DNA from: Candidatus Tidjanibacter faecipullorum
GTDB taxonomy: Bacteria; Bacteroidota; Bacteroidia; Bacteroidales; Rikenellaceae
Direction of reading: 5' to 3'
Assembly (NCBI GenBank): GCA_019116245.1
Contig: DXCC01000001.1
Coordinates: forward strand, 1 to 47,736
Length of the DNA stretch: 47,736 nucleotides
The position numbers were made by a program, and so were the translations under genes. How positions within the stretch are numbered: position 1 is the stretch's first letter; every line of letters starts with the position of its first letter. Below the pieces are notes generated by a model. It was not told the origin of the DNA, did no database searches, and saw only the letters and a program-made list of their open reading frames with translations. Positions 25,666 through 38,288 of the stretch are shown here, piece after piece.

Positions 25666-26907
25666 ATGCAGACAACTATCATAATTGCGGTCATTGCGGC
25701 ACTGGTCATCGTGTTGTTACTGGTGCTGCTTCTCCTGTACGCCAAGGCCAAACTGACCTCGTCGGGAGAGGTGACCATCGACATCAACGACGGCGAGCGC
25801 ACGTTGTCGGTTGCTACCGGCGATTCGCTGCTCTCCACGTTGGCCTCGCAGGAGATCTTCCTGCCGTCGGCCTGCGGCGGCCAGGGTACCTGCGGCATGT
25901 GCAAGTGCCAGGTGCTCGAGGGCGGCGGTGACATCCTGCCGACCGAGATCAGCCACTTCTCCTACAAACAGCGCAAGGAACACTGGCGTCTGGGCTGTCA
26001 GGTGAAAGTGAAGGAAAACATGAAAATCCACGTGCCGGAAGCGGTGCTGGGCGTGAAGAAGTGGGAGTGTACGGTGGTTTCGAACCACAACGTGGCTACC
26101 TTCATCAAACAGTTCGTCGTCAAGCTGCCCGAAGGCGAGACGCTGCATTTCCGAAGCGGCGGTTATATCCAGATCGACGTGCCGAAGTACGATGCAATCA
26201 AATATGCAGACTTCGACGTGGACGAACAGTTCCGCGAGGATTGGGACAAGAACAAGATGTGGGATCTGGTGGCCAAGAACCCCGAACCTACGTTCCGTGC
26301 CTACTCCATGGCCAACCATCCGGCCGAGGGCAACATCATCATGTTGAACATCCGTATTGCGACGCCTCCGTTCGATCGCAAGACGGGCAAGTTCGTGAAA
26401 CTCAATCCGGGTATCTGCTCGTCGTACATCTACTCGCTCAAGCCGGGTGACAAAATTACGATTTCGGGCCCCTACGGTGAGTTCTTCGTGAAGGATACCC
26501 CGAACGAGAAGATGTTCATCGGTGGTGGTGCCGGTATGGCCCCGATGCGTTCGCACATCTTCGACCTGTTCAAGACCAAACACACGAAGGTGCCCGTAAC
26601 GTTCTGGTACGGTGCGCGCAGCCGCCGCGAGATCTTCTACGAGGAGGATTTCGAGCAGATTGCACGCGAGAACGACAATTTCCGTTTCGAGATCGCCCTT
26701 TCGGAACCGAAGCCCGAGGACAACTGGACGGGTTACACCGGTTTTATCCATCAGGTGATCTACGACAACTACCTGAAGAACCACGAGGCTCCGGAGGATA
26801 TCGAATACTACATCTGCGGCCCTGGCCCCATGACCGCTGCCGTAGAGAAAATGCTCGACAGCCTCGGTGTTCCGAAGGAAAATATCATGTACGATAACTT
26901 CGGTTAG
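25666..26907 (+). CDS. nqrF: Na+-translocating NADH:quinone reductase subunit F
   Basis: NqrF is the NADH-oxidising subunit: an N-terminal membrane helix (about residues 4-25), a ferredoxin domain, and an FAD/NADH reductase module. The 2Fe-2S ligands are Cys70, Cys76, Cys79 and Cys111 ([15 protein letters not shown] and RLGCQV). The flavin motif RAYSMANHP and the NADH-binding [12 protein letters not shown] follow, and the protein ends with [11 protein letters not shown] and MYDNFG. At 413 residues it has family length. It closes the operon and is followed by a strong terminator. Confidence 0.97.
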   Translation: MQTTIIIAVIAALVIVLLLVLLLLYAKAKLTSSGEVTIDINDGERTLSVATGDSLLSTLASQEIFLPSACGGQGTCGMCKCQVLEGGGDILPTEISHFSYKQRKEHWRLGCQVKVKENMKIHVPEAVLGVKKWECTVVSNHNVATFIKQFVVKLPEGETLHFRSGGYIQIDVPKYDAIKYADFDVDEQFREDWDKNKMWDLVAKNPEPTFRAYSMANHPAEGNIIMLNIRIATPPFDRKTGKFVKLNPGICSSYIYSLKPGDKITISGPYGEFFVKDTPNEKMFIGGGAGMAPMRSHIFDLFKTKHTKVPVTFWYGARSRREIFYEEDFEQIARENDNFRFEIALSEPKPEDNWTGYTGFIHQVIYDNYLKNHEAPEDIEYYICGPGPMTAAVEKMLDSLGVPKENIMYDNFG

Positions 26908-26945
26908 CAGAGAGGCTGTGCAAGCAGCCATCTGCCGATAGAAAA

Positions 26946-26979
26946 ATGAAGCCCTAATTTTTAGGGCTTCATTTTTTTG
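26946..26979 (+). terminator. Terminator of the nqr operon
   Basis: 12-bp arms centred on a TTT loop (10-bp core arms at 26948-26957 and 26961-26970) are followed by a run of seven T. Confidence 0.85.
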
Positions 26980-27268
26980 TGTCACTGTCCGGAACGTTTT
27001 TGTCGTTCTTTTCCCCTTGTATGGAGTGGGTGAGTGCCCCGCACGATGGATACGAATCCAGGACACAAAAAGCGGAGGACAGGGCATGACGGGCAGCCGG
27101 AGCGGAAAGGCACCGCGGCGGGTGGCGAGGCGAGCGATAAACCGGTTTTGACAGGTCCCGGATAGCGGAATTAGCCGGAAGGCGCGGACAAAGTTCGGCT
27201 AAATTTGTAACTTTGCATGATGCTTGCCGCCGCAGGCGGTGCATCGCGACTAATTGAAACGAAAGGAT
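26980..27268 (+). promoter_or_regulatory. Intergenic leader of nadB with a 5' hairpin
   Basis: No gene is evident between the nqr terminator and nadB. Near the end lie overlapping -7-like boxes TAAATTTG (27200-27207) and TAACTTTG (27208-27215). Immediately after comes a hairpin with arms 27219-27223/27241-27245 and 27227-27231/27235-27239. The hairpin would sit at the very 5' end of the mRNA. Confidence 0.4.
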
Positions 27269-28873
27269 ATGAATCTCGAGACGGATTATCTGGTGATCGG
27301 CAGCGGTGCGGCCGGTCTCAGTTTCGCCCTGAAGGTGGCCGAGAAATCCCATGTGATTGTCGTCACAAAAGGCGAAATGAACGAGTGCAACACCAATTAC
27401 GCACAGGGCGGCATATGTTCCGTAACATACGAACCGGATACTTTTGAAAAGCATATCCATGACACGATGGTGTGCGGTGCCGGTATCTGCGATCTGGATG
27501 CGGTGGAGCAAGTGGTGACCCGCGCCCCGATGCTGATGAAGGATCTGATCCGGTGGGGCACGCGGTTTGACCGTACGCCCGAAGGCAAATACGAACTGGC
27601 CCGCGAAGGCGGTCACTCCGAGCACCGTATCCTGCACCATAAGGACGAAACCGGTGCCGAGATCGAGCGTACGCTCATCTCGCAGGTCAAGAGCCACCGC
27701 AACATCGAAGTGCTGGAGTATCACTTTGCGGTCGATCTGCTCACGCAGCATCACCTCGGCCGGCTCGTCACCCGCCACATGGACGACATCGAGTGCTACG
27801 GTGCCTATGTGATGGATCTGAAGCGCGAGAGGATCTTTACGATTCTTTCCAAGGTGACCGTGCTGGCCACGGGTGGCGTGGGCAACGTCTATCACGTGAC
27901 CACCAACCCTCACGTGGCGACGGGCGACGGCATTGCCATGGCTCACCGCGCCAAGGCGATCATTGCCAACATGGAGTTCATCCAGTTCCATCCGACGGCC
28001 CTCTACAATCCGGGCGAACGCCCCTCGTTCCTGATTTCGGAGGCTCTGCGCGGCTTCGGTGCCATTCTCAAAACCAAGGACGGCAAGGAGTTCATGCACA
28101 AGTACCATCCGATGGGCTCGCTGGCTCCGCGCGACGTGGTGGCCCGCAGCATCGACAACGAGATGAAGGTGCGCGGCGACGACTGCGTCTATCTGGACGT
28201 TACCCATCGCGATCCGGCCGAGACGATCAACCACTTCCCGAATATCTACCGCAAATGCCTCTCCATCGGCATCGACATCACCAAGGATATGATCCCGGTA
28301 GCGCCGGCCGCCCACTACTGCTGTGGCGGCGTGAAGGTCGATCTGAACGGTGAGACCTCCATCAAGCGGCTCTATGCCCTTGGCGAAACCTCCTGCACGG
28401 GCCTGCACGGTGCCAACCGGCTGGCCTCCAACTCGCTGACCGAGGCGGTGGTCTATGCCGACCAGGCCGCCCGCCACAGCGCGGAGCATCTGGACGAATA
28501 TACGTTGCAGCGCAATATTCCGGACTGGAACGACGACGGTACGACGGCTACCGAGGAGATGATCCTCATCACGCAGAACGCCAAGGAGATGCAGCAGATT
28601 ATGAGCAACTATGTCGGCATCGTGCGTTCCGACCTGCGTCTGGAGCGGGCGCTCCGTCGGCTGGAGATTATCTACAAGGAGAACGAAGAGCTGTTCCAGA
28701 AGTCGAAACTGAACAAGGAGTTGTGTGAACTGCGCAACATGATCGATGTGGGATACCTCATCATCAAACAGGCGCAGTCGATGAAGAAGAGCATCGGACT
28801 GCACTATTCGCTCGACTATCCGCTGGAGGTGCCGCACGACTTCCCGTTGCGCAAAACCTCGTCCGAATTCTGA
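27269..28873 (+). CDS. nadB: L-aspartate oxidase
   Basis: NadB oxidises L-aspartate to iminoaspartate for de novo NAD synthesis. In anaerobes, fumarate can replace oxygen as acceptor. The 534-residue protein has the FAD fold [17 protein letters not shown] at the N-terminus. NYAQGGI, the catalytic region [48 protein letters not shown] and [18 protein letters not shown] follow, all as in the succinate dehydrogenase/NadB flavoprotein family. A TTG five codons upstream is possible, but the ATG at 27269 follows a GAAAGG stretch. The pathway partners nadA and nadC are not adjacent. Confidence 0.95.
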   Translation: MNLETDYLVIGSGAAGLSFALKVAEKSHVIVVTKGEMNECNTNYAQGGICSVTYEPDTFEKHIHDTMVCGAGICDLDAVEQVVTRAPMLMKDLIRWGTRFDRTPEGKYELAREGGHSEHRILHHKDETGAEIERTLISQVKSHRNIEVLEYHFAVDLLTQHHLGRLVTRHMDDIECYGAYVMDLKRERIFTILSKVTVLATGGVGNVYHVTTNPHVATGDGIAMAHRAKAIIANMEFIQFHPTALYNPGERPSFLISEALRGFGAILKTKDGKEFMHKYHPMGSLAPRDVVARSIDNEMKVRGDDCVYLDVTHRDPAETINHFPNIYRKCLSIGIDITKDMIPVAPAAHYCCGGVKVDLNGETSIKRLYALGETSCTGLHGANRLASNSLTEAVVYADQAARHSAEHLDEYTLQRNIPDWNDDGTTATEEMILITQNAKEMQQIMSNYVGIVRSDLRLERALRRLEIIYKENEELFQKSKLNKELCELRNMIDVGYLIIKQAQSMKKSIGLHYSLDYPLEVPHDFPLRKTSSEF

Positions 28874-28985
28874 CGAACCGGCCTGCCGTCGGCGGCAAAG
28901 CGGGGGAGAAGCCCGGAAGCCTCTCCCGCAAGGGATAATATGTGACTATTTTTTCAGGAATTTAAACTATACGAACAAGAGTCGA

Positions 28986-30560
<1,575 letters not shown>

Positions 30561-30581
30561 CGGGGCGACAGGGCCGGAAAA

Positions 30582-30625
30582 AACAGCGGCGGCACGCAGG
30601 ATTGCACCTGCCTGCCGCCGCTGTT
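30582..30625. terminator. Bidirectional terminator after prfC
   Basis: 19-base arms at 30582-30600 and 30607-30625 with one mismatch are flanked by an A run on the left and TT on the right. It serves prfC and the convergent DUF4294 gene. Confidence 0.8.
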
Positions 30626-30644
30626 GTGTGTATGGGGCGGGAGA

Positions 30645-31253
30645 TTACAGCAGTCCCGCCTCGATGAGGGTGACGATCCGTTCGATCTGGGCATCCTCTT
30701 CATTGTGGACGGGATCGTAGTGCTGGTGCAGGTCGGCCTTGAAGATCTTGGCAATGGCGTTGTAGAAACCGGCCGTGAGTCTGCCCCGGAACTGCCGGAG
30801 GATCTGGTAGGGTGTGCGGGCCGTTTCGCGGTCGATCAGCTTGATCAGAATCTTGCCCTGCGTGAAGGTCATCTGCTCGAGGATGGGAGTATACTTGCGT
30901 ACGATCTCGCGCTCCATGCTGGCCACGAACCGCTCCCGTTTGAGCGGCGACTTGATGCTGTCGAGCTTTGTGTCGAGCTGGCGCATGTACATCCGCGCCT
31001 CCTGGGCATAGGGGTATACCTTCTTGACGTTACGCACCAGCCGCTGGTACTGCTTCATGTTGCGGGGCGGGGTATAGACATAGAGCGGATTGATCTGCAC
31101 GGTGATGACCGTGTCTCCGTCCAGTATTTCGTACCCGGTGTAACGCCCTCCCCGGAAACGGTAATCCTCCGGACGCTGGGCGAGCGCCGATCCGATCGTG
31201 GCCGATAACACCGCAATCAGCAAGATTACCCTCCGGAAACATGCCTGTCTCAT
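30645..31253 (-). CDS. DUF4294 secreted protein
   Basis: This 202-residue protein has an N-terminal signal peptide (about residues 1-25, hydrophobic core VILLIAVLSATIGSALA, cut after AQ). The mature part has the DUF4294 landmark NVKKVYPYAQEARMYMRQLD, preceded by YTPPRNMKQYQRLVR. Predicted helices continue to the end. The family is confined mainly to Bacteroidota and has no known function; an envelope location is inferred. The gene shares a very short control region with the divergent flavodiiron gene, where the two -7 boxes abut. Confidence 0.85.
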   Translation of the reverse strand: MRQACFRRVILLIAVLSATIGSALAQRPEDYRFRGGRYTGYEILDGDTVITVQINPLYVYTPPRNMKQYQRLVRNVKKVYPYAQEARMYMRQLDTKLDSIKSPLKRERFVASMEREIVRKYTPILEQMTFTQGKILIKLIDRETARTPYQILRQFRGRLTAGFYNAIAKIFKADLHQHYDPVHNEEDAQIERIVTLIEAGLL

Positions 31254-31265
31254 CCGAAAAAATTC

Positions 31266-31281
31266 TATCTTTGCAAAAATA
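31266..31281. promoter_or_regulatory. Abutting divergent -7 boxes
   Basis: TATCTTTG at 31266-31273 reads right toward the flavodiiron gene. TATTTTTG on the minus strand at 31281-31274 reads left toward the DUF4294 gene. The boxes touch, so each predicted start of transcription falls inside the other promoter. Neither has a well-spaced TTTG. Confidence 0.45.
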
Positions 31282-31322
31282 ATAGGTTTAAACGATTTTA
31301 TACCCCATCAAACGAAAAACGT

Positions 31323-32567
31323 ATGCAGACACAAGTTAGTATCGCCCAAGACATATATATGATCAGCGTGAACGACCGTCGTACCGCGCTGTTCGAGAAC
31401 TTGTGGCCCATTCCCCACGGCGTATCGTACAACTCGTATGTCATTCTCGACGAGCATTGCGCCCTGCTGGACACCATCGAGTTCGGCAGCGATGGCAGCT
31501 ACCTCGACCGTGTCGAGGCCATTCTGGAGGGTCGTCCGCTGGAGTATCTGATCGTCAACCACATGGAGCCCGACCACTCGGGCGAGATCGGTTCCGTACT
31601 GAAGCGTTATCCGAACATCAAGGTGATCGGCAATGCCTTGACCAAAAAGATGCTCGACGCCTATTTCGGTGACCTGACCGCCAATTTCCAGGAGGTCCGC
31701 CACGGCGATACGCTCTCGCTGGGTACCCATACGCTGCAGTTCTTCCTCACGCCGTGGGTACACTGGCCCGAGACGATGGTAACCTACGAGCAGTCCACCA
31801 AGGTGCTCTTCTCGGCCGATGCATTCGGTACGTTCGGTACGACGGACGGCGCGGCAACCGATGCCGACACCGACCTCTCCGTCTATGTGGAAGACATGCG
31901 CCGCTATTACTCCAATATCGTCGGCAAGTACGGTAACATGGTGCAGAAGGCGCTGGCCAAGCTCAGCGGATTGGAGATTACGACGCTCTGCCCGCTGCAC
32001 GGTCCGGTATGGCGGCGTCAGGCCGGTGAGGTGATCGCCCTCTACGACAAGTGGAGCAAGGGCGAGGCCGACGATGCCGTGATGATCGTCTATGCTTCGA
32101 TGTACAACAATACGGCCCACATGGCCGACTACATCGCTTCCTGCCTGAAACGGCGCGGTGTGGCCGATGTGCGCGTGTATGATGTTTCCAAAACCCACAT
32201 GTCCTATCTGATCAGCGAGATGTGGCGTTGCCGTTACGTCATGCTGGGCAGCTGTGCCTACAACGGCGACATGTTCCCCGTCATGGAGCAGCTCTGTTCG
32301 GCCATGACCCACTACGGACTGAAAAACCGTGATCTGGCCATTTTCGGCAGCTGCAGTTTCGGCGGTGGCGGCGTACGTGCGCTGAAGAAATTCGCCGAAA
32401 CGGTAGGGTGGAACATCGTGGGCGAGCCGACCGAAGTAACCGGCCGTGCCACCCGTGAAAATCTGGAGAAATTCCTGCCGCTGGCCAACGCCATGGCTGA
32501 CCACGTGTTGAAAGTCGCTCCGAAACAGGAACCGCTGGCATGCAAGACGTGTTGCAGAAAGGGCTGA
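31323..32567 (+). CDS. A-type flavodiiron protein (FprA family)
   Basis: Flavodiiron proteins reduce O2 to water (or NO to N2O) with electrons from rubredoxin or a flavoreductase, protecting anaerobes. The 414-residue protein has a complete diiron site in its metallo-beta-lactamase domain: His80, Glu82, Asp84, His85, His147, Asp166 and His226. The flavodoxin domain begins at about residue 250 with VIVYASMYNNTAHMA. No rubredoxin domain is fused. The extreme C-terminus CKTCCRKG has three cysteines. The last 28 bases overlap the next gene, indicating an operon with the thioesterase and phosphofructokinase. Confidence 0.94.
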   Translation: MQTQVSIAQDIYMISVNDRRTALFENLWPIPHGVSYNSYVILDEHCALLDTIEFGSDGSYLDRVEAILEGRPLEYLIVNHMEPDHSGEIGSVLKRYPNIKVIGNALTKKMLDAYFGDLTANFQEVRHGDTLSLGTHTLQFFLTPWVHWPETMVTYEQSTKVLFSADAFGTFGTTDGAATDADTDLSVYVEDMRRYYSNIVGKYGNMVQKALAKLSGLEITTLCPLHGPVWRRQAGEVIALYDKWSKGEADDAVMIVYASMYNNTAHMADYIASCLKRRGVADVRVYDVSKTHMSYLISEMWRCRYVMLGSCAYNGDMFPVMEQLCSAMTHYGLKNRDLAIFGSCSFGGGGVRALKKFAETVGWNIVGEPTEVTGRATRENLEKFLPLANAMADHVLKVAPKQEPLACKTCCRKG

Positions 32568-32920
32568 CCCATACCTCCCGATTGACCGTCGGTCGGGAAC
32601 ATACGGCTCTGGCCATGGGGTCGGGCGACATGGAAGTCTTTGCCACACCGGCCATGGTGGCGCTCATGGAGCATGCCGCCATGCTGGCTGTGGCTTCCAG
32701 CCTGCCGGAAGGCAGCACGACGGTGGGGGCTCAGATGGATACGACACACCTGCGGCCGTCTGCCGTGGGGGCGGAAATTGAAGCCCGCGCCGAGTTGGTG
32801 GCTGTCGAGGGACGCAAACTGACGTTCCACGTCCAGGCAACCGACCGCGGTGAAACGATCGGAGAGGGGACGCATGTCCGCTTCGTGGTGGATCGGGCCC
32901 GTTTCCTGGCCAAACTGTAA
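32540..32920 (+). CDS. FlK-like hotdog thioesterase
   Basis: This 126-residue single-domain hotdog protein most resembles the FlK (fluoroacetyl-CoA thioesterase) group. The catalytic triad of FlK (Thr, Glu, His) is matched with the same spacing by Thr36, Glu44 and His70 in ATPAMVALMEHAA and DTTHL. In gut Bacteroidales the true substrate is unlikely to be fluoroacetyl-CoA; a small acyl-CoA such as acetyl-CoA is more plausible, but that is inference. The ATG lies inside the 3' end of the flavodiiron gene in another frame. Confidence 0.85.
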   Translation: MQDVLQKGLTHTSRLTVGREHTALAMGSGDMEVFATPAMVALMEHAAMLAVASSLPEGSTTVGAQMDTTHLRPSAVGAEIEARAELVAVEGRKLTFHVQATDRGETIGEGTHVRFVVDRARFLAKL

Positions 32921-32953
32921 CCGAACAACGAACCTAAAATTTCAAGGAATACC

Positions 32954-34201
32954 ATGAAAGATGCGATAGCAATATTGGCCGGCGGAGGTCCCGCACCCGG
33001 CATCAATACGGTGGTCAGCAGTGTGGCCAAGACTTTTCTGGCGCACGGCTATCGGGTGATCGGCCTGCACAACGGCTACAAGGGACTCTTCTCGGAGACG
33101 GCCGATACGGTCGAGATTGACTACCGGCTGGCCGATGCGATCTTTGCCGAGGGCGGTTCCTACCTGCACATGAGCCGTTTCCGGCCGGGCGAACAGGATT
33201 TTGCCGAACGGTTCAACCTCGATTTCTTTGTCCGCAACCGGGTGAAGCTGCTGGTGACGATCGGTGGCGACGATACCGCATCGACGGCGAACAACGTGGC
33301 CAAATTCCTGGCTGCCAAGCATTATCCGATTGCCAATATCCACGTTCCGAAGACGATCGACGACGACCTGCCCCTGCCGGACGGCATGCCGACTTTCGGC
33401 TACGAATCGGCCAAGGACAAGGGCGGCGTGATTGCCCGTACGGTCGGCGCCGATGCCCATGCCAGCAACAACTGGTTTGTGATTACCTCCATGGGACGTT
33501 CGGCCGGCCACCTGGCCTTCGGCATCGGTACGGCAGCCCATTGCCCGATGATTATCATTCCGGAGATGTTCAACCGCACGACCATTACGGTGGATCGCAT
33601 CGTACGGCTGGTCATCTCGTCCATCATCAAGCGCAAACTGATGGGACTGGACTACGGCGTGGCCATGATCTCCGAAGGCGTATTCCATGAATTGAGCACC
33701 GAGGAACTGACGGCGGCCGGCGTGACCTTCTCGTATGACGAGCACGGGCATCCCGAGTTGTGGAAAGTCTCCAAGTCGCACGTATTCTGTACGCTGATCG
33801 ATGCGGAGATGGCCCGTCTGAAACTGAAGATCCGTCCGCGGCCCGTGGAACTGGGCTACGAAATGCGCTGCCAGACGCCGATTGCCTACGATCTGGAGTA
33901 TTGCACGACGCTGGGTATCGGCGTGTACAAACTCTTTGCCGAGGGGCTGACGGGCTGCATGGTCTATGTCGATCAGCAGGGCAGGATCGGCCATCTCTTC
34001 CTGAAGGATATTCAGGATCCCGCCACGGGTGTCATCCCGCCGCGCGTGGTCGATATTGCTTCGGATCGCTGCCGTTATGTGATCGACAATCTGCTGTCGT
34101 ATCTGACTCCGGAGGATTACGAGGCGGCCCGCCGCTATCTGCCCGATCCGGAACGCTACGACTTCTACAAGATTCTCGGCTGGGAGCGTCCCGCCCGTTA
34201 G
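32954..34201 (+). CDS. 6-phosphofructokinase, probably pyrophosphate-dependent
   Basis: This enzyme converts fructose 6-phosphate to fructose 1,6-bisphosphate in glycolysis. The 415-residue protein has GGPAPGIN at 11-18. It has GGDDT at 104-108, where the second Asp marks the PPi-using type (ATP enzymes have GGDGS). PKTIDDD lies at 132-138 and MGRSAGHLA at 180-188. Those features predict phosphate transfer from pyrophosphate rather than ATP, making the step reversible. Length and insertions place it outside the short bacterial ATP-PFK group. It follows the thioesterase by 33 bases, in the flavodiiron operon. Confidence 0.9.
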   Translation: MKDAIAILAGGGPAPGINTVVSSVAKTFLAHGYRVIGLHNGYKGLFSETADTVEIDYRLADAIFAEGGSYLHMSRFRPGEQDFAERFNLDFFVRNRVKLLVTIGGDDTASTANNVAKFLAAKHYPIANIHVPKTIDDDLPLPDGMPTFGYESAKDKGGVIARTVGADAHASNNWFVITSMGRSAGHLAFGIGTAAHCPMIIIPEMFNRTTITVDRIVRLVISSIIKRKLMGLDYGVAMISEGVFHELSTEELTAAGVTFSYDEHGHPELWKVSKSHVFCTLIDAEMARLKLKIRPRPVELGYEMRCQTPIAYDLEYCTTLGIGVYKLFAEGLTGCMVYVDQQGRIGHLFLKDIQDPATGVIPPRVVDIASDRCRYVIDNLLSYLTPEDYEAARRYLPDPERYDFYKILGWERPAR

Positions 34202-34220
34202 CGGTGCGCCCCGATCATGC

Positions 34221-34266
34221 AAAAGAAAAGAGAGAACCTCCGTCCAGGGGTTCTCTCTTTTCTTTT
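34221..34266. terminator. Strong bidirectional terminator
   Basis: Perfect 18-bp arms at 34221-34238 and 34249-34266 have A- and T-rich outer ends and serve the phosphofructokinase operon and the convergent ferredoxin gene. Confidence 0.9.
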
Positions 34267-34317
34267 ATCTTCTGGTTGCCACAGCAGTCTGCGGTTGCCA
34301 CAACTGTGGCAGAGGGA

Positions 34318-34533
34318 TCATTCGGCCTTGTGCCAGGTCAGGGCGCCGCTGGGGCACAGCTCCACGACGTGGATGATGTCGGCCGTCCGGGCGGCATGCA
34401 GGTCGATCCATGGCCGGCGGCGGACATCAAAGACGGCCGGCAGGTTGCGTACACACCGTCCCGAGTGGGTGCACAGCGAGGGAGTCCAGCGTACGATGAT
34501 CTCGCCGTTGCCGTATTCCTTGACCGTATCCAT
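34318..34533 (-). CDS. YjdI-like (4Fe-4S) mono-cluster protein
   Basis: This 71-residue protein of the Fer4_19/YjdI family has CTHSGRCVRNLPAVFDV and later ELCPSGAL, giving the few cysteines of a divergent 4Fe-4S mono-cluster ferredoxin. WTPSLCTHSGRC and PWIDLHAA are typical of the family, which probably transfers electrons or binds iron-sulfur clusters in the cytoplasm. A GTG two codons upstream is an alternative start. It lies 12 bases after the acidic-tailed protein gene and is probably co-transcribed. The redox partner is unknown. Confidence 0.85.
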   Translation of the reverse strand: MDTVKEYGNGEIIVRWTPSLCTHSGRCVRNLPAVFDVRRRPWIDLHAARTADIIHVVELCPSGALTWHKAE

Positions 34534-34545
34534 TACCACAGCGGG

Positions 34546-34890
34546 TTAGTCGTCGAGGTCGTCATCGAGGTCGTTGCGCACTTCCTCTTCCTCCTCCTCG
34601 TCGGCGGCATCGGCCAGATCGTCGGCTCCCTTGAGGTCGTCGTTGTAGTAGTCCTTGTCGTCGTCATCGTCGATCTGACCATCCACATTGACGTCGATCT
34701 TCACCAGGTAGCTGGTGTCTTCCGTTTCGAATACGATGGCGTAGAAAAAGTCGCCCGGGCCCTTGTCCACCCGGATCATGTGATCCGTGAAACCGGTTGG
34801 ATACTGTTTCCGAATGGCTTCCTGCAATTCGGCAGGCAGATTCTGCAATTTGACGACTACTCTCTTTTTATTTGATCTTGTACTTGGCAT
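34546..34890 (-). CDS. Conserved Bacteroidales protein with acidic tail
   Basis: This 114-residue protein begins with a short basic N-terminus (MPSTRSNKKRVVVKLQNLP). A compact alpha/beta-looking core follows (PTGFTDHMIRVDKGPGDFFYAIVFETEDTSYLVKIDVNVD). The last 45 residues are overwhelmingly Asp and Glu with almost no hydrophobic residues, surely disordered. I recognise the core as a Bacteroidales conserved hypothetical but know no function. The charge layout (basic head, acidic tail) would fit a nucleic-acid or ribosome-associated protein, but that is speculation. Confidence 0.8.
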   Translation of the reverse strand: MPSTRSNKKRVVVKLQNLPAELQEAIRKQYPTGFTDHMIRVDKGPGDFFYAIVFETEDTSYLVKIDVNVDGQIDDDDDKDYYNDDLKGADDLADAADEEEEEEVRNDLDDDLDD

Positions 34891-37235
<2,345 letters not shown>

Positions 37236-37354
37236 GGGACGGGCCGACGCCGTTAACGGAAAAACCGTTATATTTGTATGACAGGATTGTCGCCGGGGCG
37301 CCGCCTTGCATGCGGAAGACACGGAGACGATCGGCTAACTAATTGACAGTTCGT

Positions 37355-38248
37355 ATGAAACCTTTTCCTTCGGGGTTGGGCGTGGCCTTGGTCACCCCTT
37401 TTCAAGATAATGGTGATGTTGATTTCGATGCGTTGGATCTGCTGGTCGATTATGTCACGGCAGGCGGCGTGGATTATCTTGTAGCGCTCGGTACGACGGC
37501 CGAGACGCCGACCCTCTTCCCGGACGAGCGGAAAGCCGTGCTGGATCGCATCCGTCGCCGCAATGCGGGTCGGCTTCCGCTGGTGGCCGGCCTGGGAGGC
37601 AACAATACGGCGGCTGTGGTCCGTGCTCTGGGCGAATTCGACCTGGAGGGAGTGAGCGCCGTGTTGAGCGTGACTCCTTATTATAACAAACCGTCGCAGG
37701 CCGGTCTGTATGCCCATTACCGGGCCATTGCGGAGGCCTCGCCGGTTCCCGTGCTGATGTACAACGTGCCGGGCCGTACCGGGGTGAACATGCAGGCGGA
37801 GACCACACTGCGGCTGGCCCGCGAGGTGGAGAACATCCTCGGCATCAAGGAAGCCTGCGGCGATATGAAACAGATTGCCGCACTGACGGCCGGCCGGTCC
37901 GAAGGGTTCCATGTGCTGTCGGGCGACGACAACCATGCGCTGGGGCTGATCGCTCTGGGGGGTGACGGTCTGATCTCCGTGGCGGCCAATGTCTGCCCGA
38001 AACAGGTCTCCGAAATGATTGCCGCCGCCATGGCGCACGAGGCGGATTACGCCGAACAGGTATGGCAACGCATAGCCCCGCTGGGCGAGGCGCTCTTTGC
38101 CGAAGGCAATCCGGCCGGTGTCAAGGCCGCGCTGGCGTCGCTGGGCATCCTGCGCAACCGGTTGCGTCTGCCGCTGGTGGGCGTGTCGGAAGGGCTGTAT
38201 GCCCGCATCAGCCAGCTGATGCGCGAACTCAATGCACCGGGCAAATAA
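37355..38248 (+). CDS. dapA: 4-hydroxy-tetrahydrodipicolinate synthase
   Basis: DapA condenses pyruvate with aspartate semialdehyde, the committed step to diaminopimelate and lysine. The 297-residue TIM barrel shows the catalytic residues: Thr47-Thr48 (ALGTTAE), Tyr136 and Arg141 (MYNVPGRTG), and the Schiff-base Lys165 (GIKEACGD). A TTG four codons upstream is possible; the ATG was chosen by homology. A TATATTTG -7 box at 37269-37276 overlaps a small hairpin (arms 37254-37259 and 37265-37270). A DUF4919 gene follows after 40 bases. Confidence 0.95.
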   Translation: MKPFPSGLGVALVTPFQDNGDVDFDALDLLVDYVTAGGVDYLVALGTTAETPTLFPDERKAVLDRIRRRNAGRLPLVAGLGGNNTAAVVRALGEFDLEGVSAVLSVTPYYNKPSQAGLYAHYRAIAEASPVPVLMYNVPGRTGVNMQAETTLRLAREVENILGIKEACGDMKQIAALTAGRSEGFHVLSGDDNHALGLIALGGDGLISVAANVCPKQVSEMIAAAMAHEADYAEQVWQRIAPLGEALFAEGNPAGVKAALASLGILRNRLRLPLVGVSEGLYARISQLMRELNAPGK

Positions 38249-38288
38249 ACGGTCGGCGGGCGACGTTAGCTTCGTAAAAGATCATACC

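Noticed and set aside
26969-28837. Minus-strand frame of 622 codons opposite nadB
   Set aside because: Antisense shadow of NadB, which has complete family motifs.
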